The notes below the pieces were generated by a model. The model worked only from the letters and a program-made list of their open reading frames with translations. It did no database searches and was not told the DNA's origin. DNA of 64,000 nucleotides from Bagarius yarrelli (lineage: Eukaryota > Chordata > Actinopteri > Siluriformes > Sisoridae), in assembly GCA_005784505.1 (NCBI GenBank), contig VCAZ01000021.1:4219308-4283307 (forward strand), in the 5' to 3' direction. This document shows, piece by piece, positions 26,801 through 40,402 of this stretch; within the stretch, counting starts at the first letter, position 1, and each line of letters opens with the position of its first letter. The position numbers and the translations under genes are program-made.

Positions 26801-29800
26801 ACGCTTAAATTATGTATTTTGATTTAAGATGCCCAGTATTAATCTTTGCAGTGTCTAAGAAGTTGTCTTTAATTTACCTGATTGTTTTGCCTCCAGGAAG
26901 GCATGTACCATTATGTAACAAACATGGTGTCATTGGTCAAGGTTGTTTGTGTCCCTCACTTGCTGTCTAATTGCTTGAATTCTGTTTTGATAGCAACGAG
27001 ATCCTCACAAAAGAAGTTCAGAAGACTCTAAAGTAAGGATTTGTTCTTTTTTTTTTCGATTGAGTGTAATCAATAGTCATTACATACAGTATAAAATTAG
27101 CTACATGTATTTTAGCTACATTTATTTTAGTGTTCCTTTGATAACCGAGCAGGTTTTCTGTGTTCCTCAGGTGATGGTCATGCAGGAAGGCTCAACGTCT
27201 CTGTTCGGTCAGCACCTTAAGCTGCCCACTTTACCCAGCAGCTCATTGACACCGACATTCTCGGATGGCAAAAAGAACAAGTCCTTTCCAGGAGCAAAGG
27301 TTAGTATAAATATCCAGGTTTAGTTTCTTACAGCTTGTCTCTATTTGCATAAATTGAAAGACTTTCATTAGGCAGAGACATTTAGAGACAATAAACATTG
27401 GCGTGAATCAGGTAGTTCTTGGCTGGGAAAAAAGTCAAGTGCTTACATTACGATGATGTCAACTAAGCAGTAGGGTGTCCTGTTACAGGCAGGATTTTGA
27501 ATTAACTGTGAAATACTTTTGGACCTCAGCTTTTTTCTTTTTTTTCTTTTTCTTTTTTTTTTAGGCTGTCTGAAAGAACCATTAAAGAAACCATTCTGGC
27601 CATTTTTTTAATGTAAAGCCCCATTTCAGTTATTAGTTTCCAGCAGTGCTGCACAGGGAGCTTAGAAGTTAAAAAACACTCTCCTCCATGTATCGAGTGA
27701 ATCGCATTTTTCTTTACGCTAGTAAATTGTGCAGGACTAGGTATCTACAGATTTCTTCGCTAAGGTTTTATTTTCAGTCTCCAGTGTCATATCGCTTACC
27801 GCAGTCCAGCTTTAAGGTGCTGTACACATGCAGGGATTACGGGAGTCCCCTACCGCACAAGGAAATTGTTCCAAAACGAAAACAGGCTTTCACATGTGAT
27901 GGATTACTAACAGATCAGAGGTCGCTGGTAGCCCGGCAGCCTCACAACTACTTTCATGATACTTCCAAAATGTCCATGTACTTGTGTCTTGTCTATTTGG
28001 TCTGGCTAATATTTTATATGCTATTATTTTGGGGGGGTTTTGGGGCTATGCAAATTAGTATACATTTCTCAGTAAATTTCTTTCCCAGTAATTTCTATAG
28101 TTAAACCTGGAAAATACCATTACAGTTGTTTTTCTTTACCTACATATTCAATGTGGCTCTAAACTTGTAAAAACGCATATAAACGAACACTCAGATCTTT
28201 CTGTCAGGCCGAATTGTATTCTTTGGCTCGCCATAAAGAAATCTCTTTGTGTTCAGCGATCCAACGGTCAACAAGAGATAGGAAAAATAAAAAGCTTTAG
28301 AGGTAGATCAGGCAGGTCATAACACCACCTCTGTCTAGACTGCCTAATGGCTTTACTACACAAGTGATATATTGACAGGGGCTACAAGGCCTGACCTTGG
28401 GACAGAAAGACCAGTCATTAAGGAAGGAAATGCCTTAAAGTCACTATATCCAGGTTGTAACCAAGGGCTTAAACTTTTCATCCTTCTTGAAGCTTACCTG
28501 CTTTCCATTTCCAGTAATATTAGACAGTATGTAAATTATGATTTGTTTCTTTTTACATAACAAACTTGTTGGGAAACTTGACCATCACATGCATATTTGT
28601 TTCCTGAACATCCCATCTAAGATGTAATTTTATTCTTACTCCTACTGTATAATAACTTCTACATTACTGGATTTGCCTATTCAGACCCAATGATGTTAGC
28701 GAGTTCTGTTGGTTGAGGAGGTCTGGGGTGCAGTTTTTGTTTCAGTTTATTCCGAAAGGTTTAGCCCTGACCTAATCCCACTAAATGTCTTTCAATTGAA
28801 TTTCAACACATTGTCTTCATGGAGCTTTGGGGCTTTGTGCACTGAGGCATTGTCATGCTGGAACAGCATTGGGTCTCTTAAGCTGGGTTTTTGAAAGTCT
28901 TTTGCGATTGTTGTTTGTCAGACTATACGAACGTGATCTCCATGTCAAAGTGTAGAATCAAAAACAGATTCACCTTGGGTAAATCGTCTGAAGTTTTAAG
29001 TCCTCCATCTGTTAAACGTTCAGTAAATAACATTTGCATGCTAAATGATAGCTAGCAGCAAACTAAAAATTATCTGTAGCTGTAATTTTGCTCATGACAT
29101 ACCACAATAAATGTAATTTCTTGCTTTTCTGTTCAACAGACTCATTAGGACATTTTCCCGAGGTAGTTTAAAGTTGTCGCGCTAATTGCACCGTCAGGTT
29201 TGGTGCTCCTAATAGTTCTTGGTTTGACGGTTGTCGTATAAGAGCTCACGCTGTTGGTAACTGTGAAATTCTAGGGCGATTACATAGGAAGGAAAAAATA
29301 GATTGCAACGGCAATTAATTGGATGCCTGTGAACATATCAAACTAACGATGAAGAACAACAGATTTTAGCTTAGGATTTGGGAATCTTTCAGGATTTTAA
29401 TATTTATCTTTAGTTTCAGTTGAAGGAATAATGTGATGCTACTTCTGGCCTACTTAGATTGGCTGTTTTTTTAGGGCTTGTTCTTTTGGGGTTTCTTCAA
29501 ACTCCACTATTCTCATTATTCTAATAGAATTTGTACCAAACTGCCTTGATTATTTGTCTGTTGCCACTCCAACCTTTGTCTTTTATACTTTGCAGGACAG
29601 CTCCAAAAGCAGTAGCGCCCTTACCATTACCACCACCAATAACAGCATCAGCAGCAGCTCACTCAAGCTCCACAAGCCATCTAAGGAGCACAAAGATAAG
29701 CCTTCCAAAGACTCAAAAGAGTCCAAAAGTGCCTTCAGAGACTTCAGCAGGGACTTGGGCAAAGTCTCCAAAGACTCCTTGAAGAAACCCAAAGAGAACC

Positions 29801-32800
29801 AGCCCCTGCGTGACGAGCAGCCCATCCCCAAGTTGGGTTTCAAAGAACCCAAGGCCATATCTAAGGAACACCGGGCAACTGAGGTTAGCTTTTCGAGCTT
29901 GGGCCAAAATAAGCGAAGACCCTCAATGGACGATGAAGCCCACATTACCAAAAAACGGAAAGCAAGTTTTTCAGACTCTTCAAAGAAGCTCCAGTCCAGT
30001 TCCAGCTTGGTCCAGCCACACCACTCGGATAAAAAGGCTCTAAAAGACAAATCGCAGCTCCGGCATGCCAAGCTAAGGGATAATGAGCTGTCTGAGAGAA
30101 GGAAGGTTTCTACACTGCCTCCTTTTCAGGATGTGGTGGACCCAAACGACTCTGACCTGGATGACAACATGTCTGCTAAATATGATGTAAGTGCTCCGTT
30201 GTGGATCTGCTTGTGTTTATTCTGATGTTTTTTGACATTGGCTATGTTTATCATGCTGTTTTTATGATTTATTATCTTACCAGCTTGCATCATTGTCTAC
30301 TAAGAATATCTGCATTTTTGAAAGAATGACTTAAAATACGGATTTTTTTTTTTTTTTGGTTAAAGCTTAGAAAAGTGTGTGTGTAACCAAAGATGGTGCG
30401 TTTGTGTGTGTGTGTGTGCACAGATTTGTCTTCCGATTACAATTATTCTACAAGTCCAATCCAGATGTAAAAGCTCTACGTTAACCCCTTAACCTAAATA
30501 AAATGGCCAGTCCTTATTATTGGCTTTAATTCACAGGCTTCTTCTCTTTGGAGGAGAAGCAGGAAATCTGTGGCTCGTAATTAAGCACCACTATAGAAAA
30601 TCTCAGCTTCTCGTGCACTTTCAGCAACAGTGCATACTCGCATGCTAATTTGCTAAAGCGCACGGGAAGTAATAAAATTCTTGCAGTAACGGACAAGGTT
30701 CTGCACATGTTGACACTATTTTGGAATAGATAGTGTGTCATGTAAACACTTAATCTGAATATTTTAATTAGAATAATGTTAGTTTGTGTGTGTGTGTAAG
30801 TGCACAAAAGTGTGTGTCTGTGGGTCTGAGCGCGTGTAAGTGCATTTTTTTTTGTTTGATTGTTTCACTAGCAACAATTGGTTGTGTTACTTGATCTTTG
30901 GGATGCCTTGTTTACAGACAGTTCTCCCAGAGCATGTGGGTTCTGTGAAATCCTCAAACTGGTCATAACGAGCAGTGGAAGGTTTCCAGTAAAACAGGTC
31001 AGGTCAATGAGGAGGGCTAATATGCTACCTGGATGTTTACACCCTAGGACGTTGTATGTCTGGGTGGGTTTATAAAAAATTAGGTCAGCAGTCAGACAGG
31101 GAATGTGTCTGGAATTCCAATACCATAAAAGGAACATTTAGATAACAAAGCTTTAATTTGTTGTTTTTAAAATATCCGTGTTAAAACTTAGGTTATTTTA
31201 TACTATTACACAAAAAAGAGCATTTACCTCCCTCAGGTCCTTGCATTTGTCCTTGTCAGTCGAATTGTGATGCAGTACAGCACGCTGATGGAACCATTTG
31301 ATGATATTTATAAGCTCTTTAATAATGAACCTGGGGTTAAATTACACTCGCTCGATATTTAAAACGTAACTTGATTTAAGTGTCAACGTTCTGTCACTGC
31401 AAATCAACATTGTGATAAGTACTGCCATTTCATGACAATACATATAATATAATGCGCTGTTCCACGCAAAAGGGTGACGTCTGTGAAAGTCGAAGCCAAA
31501 TGACACAATACATTTGAATTCAATTCACCTGATCATCATATGTCTACACCAGAAATAGCTTTGTAATTTATCACCCCATCGTTGACCCACTGAGGTTCTT
31601 TTACACTAATAATTGTGTGCTTGTAGCTTTGTGGTAACAGTTGGAGGAATTATGGTTAGAGGAAGACAAATATTGGCCATGTAGTATAGCTATTTGACTG
31701 CTGAGGAAAATATCCGCCTTAAGAATTTATCAAAGCCATGTTACCAAAAAAAACTAGGAATAAGAAAAGCTAACAAACTTTAGTAGCATTTCTACTGTTG
31801 AGCAATAATATATACTGCTGATAGAATTCTTTTGAAATAAATGTATTCCTCTGTTTAATAAGGTTTTATTAGATATTAAATTATTAATTACACCACTACC
31901 ACTGGGAGCTAGTGTGAAGGAAAAGTAAAGTTTACAACAAATTTAAAACAGAAAGCTCGCGATAGTTGTTGCAGTCAATCAGTCAATTTGTCTTACAATC
32001 GTTTTAGATCACAGTTTTCAAGGCAGTGTATTCAGTCCCTGTGTAAGTTTCTGCACTAGGCAGACATGCAGTGATCCTATAAATGCTTTGGAGTCTTAAA
32101 GACATTCTAGCTTCAGGGCCTAAGAATACTATTAGTTTAATTTCTTTGTTGAAACAATGTTTTGGGTTTTTTGTTTTTTTTTTGTTATTCATAGGGTTTT
32201 GTACTGATTTAATTTATTTATAGAGAAGAAGGTCTTAACTTTCGATTGATTTGAGTCAGAAATTCATCTATCCCCTGAGTGTTGAGACAGAGAGTCAAAC
32301 ATGCTAGAGGCACGAAAGGAATGTGCAAAGTACCAATTTTATTCCTGTGTCGCAGTCTATAGCAAATGATAGCATTCACAAGAATTTTTGACAGCAGTTC
32401 AACAATGAGTTTTTCTTCTGAAGTTACAGATCTTTCTTCACCGAACTTGTTTTAAAAATTTTGCTGAGACGATCGAACAAGTATTATGATTGTCTGTGGT
32501 TCTAATAAGTATCTTCTTAACGCCCTACACTGACTTATAAACACCTATAGCATCCGAGTATTTCCCCAGTGTAGGAAACAGAATTGTGATCCACTAGAGC
32601 TGCCAAACAACCGCCATATCCTCTTCCTTTGTTTAAGAAAACGGCTTTCTCTATAGGAGGTCTGGTTTATTAGCTTTAAAGCAAGTGGTGAGATGAGATT
32701 TATGGTTTTATGGCACCTGTGGAGCGGAGAATGGCTGCAGTGAATAGCTACGGTTCTTTAATCCCGCTTTCTGAAAACGAGTGAAAGGAAGAAAGACACG

Positions 32801-35800
32801 CCGGTGTTTATCATAACAAATTCCAGGTGTTACTGTCCAGGGCTGGACAGAAATGTCCGGACTCCATTCCCATATACATAGAAACATGAGTGTCTAAAAT
32901 CTGTTGCAGGAAAACGTTAGTGTTGGGTGCACGGGTGCCTAATTGATGCAGACCCGATCGGACTGTATGTACAAGAGTTGCGCAAGGTTTCCTTCTAAAT
33001 GGAAGAACCTCCAACGTGATCTCTGTACAGCTGCTTCTGTTGACACCGTTTATATTCTGTAAGAAACTATTGTGGCAATTCTGCAATTAATACGAAAACG
33101 TCTTGCTTTATCTGCCTTAATTCTGTCCTAAAAATAGCTGTTGGATTAAGTGAACCATAAACAAAGGGAATAAATCTTGGATTTATTTAAGACTAACTAT
33201 AAGGCCATATTTATTAACTGATGGATTAATTAAAAATGTAAGTTTTATATAGGGCAGTCCTTCTGTTAAGTTAACTGTCAGAGATGTCCGTTTATTTTTG
33301 CAATTAATATATTTGAGATGCATTTCATTTAAATATACGTTTTTGTCTCTCCTTACTTTATAGCAAAGATAGATTTATAGCAAAGATGGTGCTTGACTGA
33401 TGTACAACCTACTTGCTGTAAAATTGAATATTATAAACTAGATGTATATATTTCTGGTCCCGATTTGTACGCTGATCAAACAGAAAATATGACTAAACTG
33501 TAAAGCTATAAAAGGAGAGCTGAGGATTAAATTATCTATCTTGAATTTGTCTTTCTAAAAGTTAAGAGCTGAATGAAATTTTATAAATCCCCTTTCATTT
33601 GTTCTCTTTTATGCAAATGAACCAACTTTTGCTGTACATTGAATTATTGGCTTCTGATGCTGAAATTCTTTCACTTTGTACACTACAGGTTTCGTATCCT
33701 GCTCTTTAAATTTTGGGTTTAAACACCTCAGTCGGTGGCTTGACTGCTGTGTCACTTCCTCAGATGGATGGTGATTAGAGGTTGATTTTAGGGGGCGCAG
33801 CCTTTAACCATACCCTTAAATCTGTTTATGACGTTCCTGTATAGGGGCTCTTTGGTGGCTGGGAAGTGAATGGGACAAAGGCCCTTCACCAGCCTGCCCA
33901 GTCATCAGTTTCACAGCAATTTCAAATTTATGGCACCACAGTTGAGGCGACGCTCATAAAGGCGCAGCACAGCTGCATGGTTCTGGTTGTCTGTGCAGTG
34001 TGATGGCTTTTGAACCTTTTGTTCACAGTTTCTCTAGCTTGCCGGTTGTCAGCTGGTGTGAAGTGAGCTGACGCCACGGTCTTATTTTGGACTCAAACAG
34101 TAACTTGACAGTAACAATCGTCTGTGAAATGGACCATTTTCTTGGAAACGTCATTGGCAGTGTCTGCAAAGTTTTTCTTGTCTGTTAACTTGAAGTGCTA
34201 AGGATTTTTAAAGTAAATCCGGATGTTTCGATAGTACTATAATGTACTTTAGTCCATTTATAAGTGAATTCAGAAGAAGGCATGTTGTTAACATAAGCTC
34301 AGCTGAAACCATGTGTGAAAGTGCCAGTATATTAAAGATATTTGTATTTGCACATCACAAAATGTTGTAAAACATGTACATCCCAACAAAAAGTTGGTCT
34401 TGAGTGCGCTGTCAAATCATGTACAGCTCATAAACAGCTTTTTTTTTTTACAGTTACATGCCTAATAGTGTTTTGCTTTAATAAACTTCAGAGCTTTATG
34501 CAACATTAGTCGTCTACTTGCTTGTCCAATGTACTGCAACTTGAGTCCTTAATCATAATGATCATACATCAAATTTATACATTTATTCAAGCAATGTGTG
34601 TGCAGTATTTTTCTATACATCAGTTCATATGCACAATCACCTATTTTAGGAGTACAGTGGTGCCCTGACTTATGAGTTTAATTTGTTCCGTGATGGAGCT
34701 CGTAACTCAAATTACTCGTATGTTAAATCAATTTTCCCCTTTATTGAAATGATTTAAAATGCCATTAATGTGTTCTGGGTTCTCAAGAGACCCCAACATA
34801 CATGTATTTAAATTAAAAAAATATACTTATAAATAATGAATATTGGATTAAAAAATTATTTTTTTGGGGGTATAATGTTACAGCATTTACCTTGGAGATC
34901 TTTAAGAGATAGGTGGCGGTAATGCACATGTAAGTCTGCGATCCGCCGTACAGCAAGAAGAGAATGAAGCAGAAGCGCCTTTGAGATCAGGCGACTCTTC
35001 TTGCTAACGCGCATGTCTGACTAGCTATCGAGTAAGACACATGATGCTGGGTGAGTGTTACAGGCAACTAGCGGATGTTACGGCTAACTAGCGGGTTGGG
35101 TGTCTGAAGCTGGCTCATAACCTGAATTATAGCTCACAACTCAAAAAAAGCAAAAAATCTGCTGAGAGACGACTTGTATCTTAAAAAATTTGTTAGTTAG
35201 GACACTCGTAAGTCAAGGTACCAACGTACTTTACACTATTTACAGTGTCAGAGCTGTTGATATGTCATCATTCTGGAGTTAGGAAAGAGGCTTGTTTTAA
35301 GAAGAAATCGGAATTGATTAGTGCTTATGCTTTGAGTTTGCATCAGAATTTTATAGTCCATATTAATTCTGTCTCACTGAGTTTTATTATTGCCACCACT
35401 GCCTTTGGCATAAAATATTAAGGATTAATAATAACTGAATTTTTTTTTTATGTCTTGTGTGTTTTTCAAAAGCTAATTCGAGAAGCTTAAATTCACTGTA
35501 CAAGTTTAGTAAATTGATTGCTTGAAATGTTAAGTTATTGCTGTATACATTCAGTTGTCAGGGTTTGTTATAGCTTTGCCTCAAATGCTGAGTACATTCT
35601 TACTAATTGTACGGTTGAGTGATCCATTCCCGATGTCTTTCTCGCAGTAGATTCCGAAGAAGTTGGAAAAAACTTAAAACGAACATGGTGACAAATCTCT
35701 TATTCATTCCCTACCCAGACTGAAATGCTACAGTCACACTTCTGCCAGTAATACCTCTGGTGTTTTAATGAACACACAACTACAGCAATGAGGTGCAACA

Positions 35801-38800
35801 GCTCATTAGGAAATAGGTTCAATTTATTTCGATCTCCACTGGTTCAGGACTTCGTTTCAGTGCCTCACATGAGGCCACAGGGTATGCTTATTTTGATGGA
35901 AGTTGCTTTTTCATTAGCTGTAAAAAAGTAATGTAGCATTTTATAGTTGGGAGACTGCTTAGCCGTTACTCAGGCTTAGGTGACAGCTAGGCGAGGATCT
36001 CTGAGAGTTGCAACAGCTTGAGCTCTCATACGCCCCAGCTTCTGTTCTCAACTAGTGGATGTTGGTGCTTAAGATTTGCCAGAGTTTCCACATGAGTAAT
36101 GGTGTTGGTTATAGTGGTGGAGGGGTGTGGGGCTGCTCTGGCTGCGCTTTTACTAGAGTCTAGATTGGGGGCCGTCGCTCTCAAGAAAAGCTCAGTGATT
36201 TACAGTCTGGTGCTCGGACCATGCGTTTGATGTCAGTGAGGCTCCTAGATGGACAAACAGGCAGTAAAATGCAAAGAGGTGGAATGAGAAAAAGCAAGGG
36301 TGGGGGATAACAAAGAGAAAGATAGTAAAGATACTTCAAAGAACTGCTTTTCTGCTCCTCCGGCTCTGCAAGAGGTAAACGTGTCTTTACCACCCTGCTT
36401 GCTTCCCCCCCCCCCACCCCCCACCATTCAGATCTTTTGGATCTAGCGTGAATCATGAGCCAGAACCACAACCACAGGCGATGAAAGCTCAGGTTTATTG
36501 TTGTTTTGGGAATTCAGTCTTTGAAAGAGTACAGTGTTCTATGTTGTACTCTTTTCTTCCAGACAAAGATGTGGTTTACTAGGCGTTTGTTTTTAGATGA
36601 CTGGTGAAATCCCTCTAAATGGAAGCAAGATTTTCTTTTTATGTAGCTGCGAATGGGGCCATAATCTCCAAAAAAAACTCCCTTAGTGGCTGTTTGGAAC
36701 GGGTAGGAGTTTCGTTTAAGTAGACGACTCCTTGTTTTTGGGGGGGGGGGGGGGGGTCCCCCTTTATTTGTTCTAGGGTTTTTTTTTTAAAAGAAAATTT
36801 TAGTTGTTCCTCTCTATAAGTGGAATAAACATATAAACAAAGCTTGTCTGATACACTTTTTTGTTATTTCTATTATAAATTAACCTGTTATTAAAATGGT
36901 GTAAAAGCTTGTTTTCAAGGAACTGCATAGCAATAGCAAAAACTTTCAAATGCTAAATGTTACATTTTGTATATGTACCACAGTCGATTTTTTTATTTTA
37001 TTTTTTTCCCTAATAAATTCTTTTGCAGGTTTATGTATCCTTTATCCACATTCAGCTTTGTTAAACATTTACGGATGCATTATAGAACCCATTAATGAAC
37101 TTATTAATATAAATAATTATAATATTCAACTTCATTGTCATTGTGCAAGGTACGTGTACAGAGCCAATGAAATGCATTTTTCGCATATCCCATCTTTGGT
37201 AGGTTGGGGTCAGGGCGCAGGGTCAGCTATGATGCAGCGCCCCTGGAGCAGGAAGGGTTAAGGGTCTTGCTCAGGGACCCAACAGTGGTTGACTTGCCAG
37301 AGGTGGGGCTTGAGCCCAGGTGTTTCTGGTCTTCAGATTAACAACTCAGCACCTTAACCATTTGAGCCACCACTGCCCCCTTATTATTAGTAGTATTACT
37401 GTTAGTGGTATAACAATACTATAAATATTAGTATCAGTAGTAGTACTAACAATATTAGCAGTAGTAACAAAGTTAGTGGTAGCTGTACCTTCGCAGAAAG
37501 CACGGATTCCTTAAAAGCCCTGAGGGCATGAGAGGCTGCAAAAGGGGAGGCGACGCTTGCAGGTAGTGTTGCTTAATTCCTTATTAATTTAAATTTAAGT
37601 TTTTAAAGTTTCTACTCGAAGTTCTAGTCTTGATTTGTTCATAATTTGCTCATTTATCCACATTATTAATAGTCAATTTAGTGGAGTAAATGTATAATAT
37701 AATATACACTAAAGACATTGCACAAGATTACAGTGTCAAAGTAATTTAGGTGTTTTACTGCACAATAGGGTTTTTAACAGTGAGAAAATCTTCCCTCTTA
37801 TTAACTGACGTGACAACACCGGTAACACCTGCATCACTGGGGGAGGGGGGTGTTATTGGAGTTACCCTCTCTTCCTTGCTTTTCTTTATTTTAATTGGTT
37901 TATAAATGCTTGCGCAGATTTTACTTTCACTTTCGAGCAACAATTATCAATTCGGCATCAATTGCTCAAATGAACAACTAAAATTAATTTTAGTTTTACA
38001 CGTAAGTTTTACTAACAGAATTTAGATCTCAAGTGATAAATAAAATTTGTTTCCTGCCGCTGATCTGTGATGTGACGAGACTGGCGTGCTGCATTGTACA
38101 GCTGCGTTCAGAGGAGAACAGATGCTATAATTAACGCATCAATCTCATCACATCACAGATCAGCAGAAGAAGTCAGATTTCATTTATATTTTAAGATATT
38201 CTTAATGTTAAAAGATTTTTTTTTTCCTTTAACTAATGTATAAAAAACTAATAATACGCGTTGCAGCGTATTCTTCAGTTTTTCAAACTGCAATAAAATG
38301 TGTTATTAAACAAATTTGAATGATTAAAAAGAAAATAGGAAATAAAATTAGTCATCAAGACTACTGACGGTGCTGAAACCATGCCCTCTCATGGAAAAAT
38401 ACCTCTAATCTGGTGTAAAATGTTTAATGCAGAGGTGGGTGGTGGTGGTGGAGGTGGTGATCATCCTCAGATCTCTATCAAGTTTGGTCTTTTAATCCAT
38501 CTCAATGAATCCACCTCTTATTGATATAATTGTTCAAGAAAAATTAAATAAGGAAACTGGGCTAAAGAAATATGCATTTGTAGGCTGAAACTAACGGTAA
38601 TGACCGTGACTCCCGATTGATTGGTAGAACAACTGATGCTAATGAGCGCTGTTATTATTAGGGGGGGGGGGTATGGGTCCATGCCCTGTGACTCGATGTC
38701 CTGATTTTTGCTCCGCCCAAAAAATCCTGTCCACGAAAATGGTGAACTACTGTTTAAGCAGTCTAACTCAACAATTCAGTAGTACATAGTTCACAGTCTC

Positions 38801-40021
38801 TGATTCAGATATGAAGTTCTAATATTTGTTGTAGGTAAGAAAAAAAAAAAACAACTTAAAATTTACCTTTTTTTTTTAACACGCTAACCAAAATGCTTAA
38901 CAGTTTCCATATATAAACCTTATATCTGATTAAAGTCTATATATGGAAACTGTTAAGTGTTTTAGTTACTAGGAGTTCATTCAGTTTAGTGTCCTACACA
39001 CTAAAAAGTGTTTAATTTCTATGGTTGGTACGGTACCTGATTCAGTAATGCCGGGGTAAGTGATCCTTGTGTTTTAATTAGCATTGTTTCCTCTCTATTA
39101 GCAAGTGTTTAATTGCGGTTTTCCCTGCGGCTTTGTCCTGAAGATTTTGGAGCTGTAGGAGTTAAGCTTCTTTTAGACAGTTGAATTTTTCAGCACTTGG
39201 GGACTAAGTGAATTCCGTGCTGCGTTTACTTTGAGTCCCTATTTTGTTTCACAATCAGGACTAATCAGCAAAGAATGTAAACAAATTAATTGAGATTAAC
39301 GTTAATGGCGTCTTTAAAGTTCCTCTTGGGCTGTTCTCCAACAGAAATTAAGGTAATAGTATTGCGCTGAACTTTCAGGCTCTCCCTTTTTTTTCCTTTT
39401 GCCCCCGTTAAAAGCATGTTCCTCCTCCTCCTGCTCAAGCTGAGTGCAGGGCTTTGTGAGGGGCCTTTCAGCCGACAGTTACAAGCCACAAAGAAATGCA
39501 GGATGGACTTAATATGAAACTTAAAACCCTCCAAACTGGGCCAAGTGGAGAGTTTGGACCACAAGTGTGGCTGGCCCTCCTGGGGGGGCTGCGTCTTCTT
39601 TGTACCGTGTGGTTGATTTGTTACAATAAGCCTTGGCCATCGGTGTAGCGTGGTTTCATTGCAGACGTTCTGTGGACTGTTGTTTATTCGTCTCCTTTGC
39701 GTCAGCGTTCTCTGCAGCTTGCTTTAATATCTTCTCCACAAAGACCTCAGTGCTTTAGCGAAAAAACACATCAGAGAGCTTGAGGTTTTAAACGTGGTGA
39801 AGTCCACCCTATTCTGGAAATGACTCTGGCTGACCTTCTGTAAAGAACCGCTCACAAGCAAAACACTAATACAGCAGTTTAAACACTGAATATATGTGTG
39901 GTGGTGTTGTTTTGACCTCATTAAATAGAAATCATGGAATATAAACACTAGTAGTGTTTTGCAGAAAGAGAAGTGTGTCTAATTTTGTGGCCCTTCTCAA
40001 TAGAAAATAGGTGCGTGTAAG

Positions 40022-40063
<42 letters not shown>

Positions 40064-40367
40064 CAGCTTTGTGTGGGTATCGCCGTGTGAAACTGTGCGT
40101 ATTGTGGCGTGTATGTGAGAATGTTTCCGAAAGTGTGTGTTTGTGCATTAAAAAAAAAAAAAAGTTAAAAATAAAGGGAAGTGTGGTCTTTGCACGTGTG
40201 GTGTATTTTGTCTCTTGTTACTGGGAAAATGTATATGAGCACCAGTCCTAACTGTGTGTGTGTGTTGTAAATACCGCAGCCATGGGAGCCTGTCCAGTAA
40301 AACTGTCACATTTCTCCCGTTAGCAGCATGCAGAGATTTTAATCCTGACCGCATTGAGAAATCTGCT

Positions 40368-40402
<35 letters not shown>

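Noticed and set aside
27688..28104. 138-codon open frame in intron 6
   Set aside because: No domain, no conserved motif, no flanking splice signals matching a phase.
29583..30071. 162-codon antisense open frame across the largest mllt3 exon
   Set aside because: It is the Leu-rich mirror of the Ser/Lys-rich sense codons, with no domain or promoter; the sense exon explains it.
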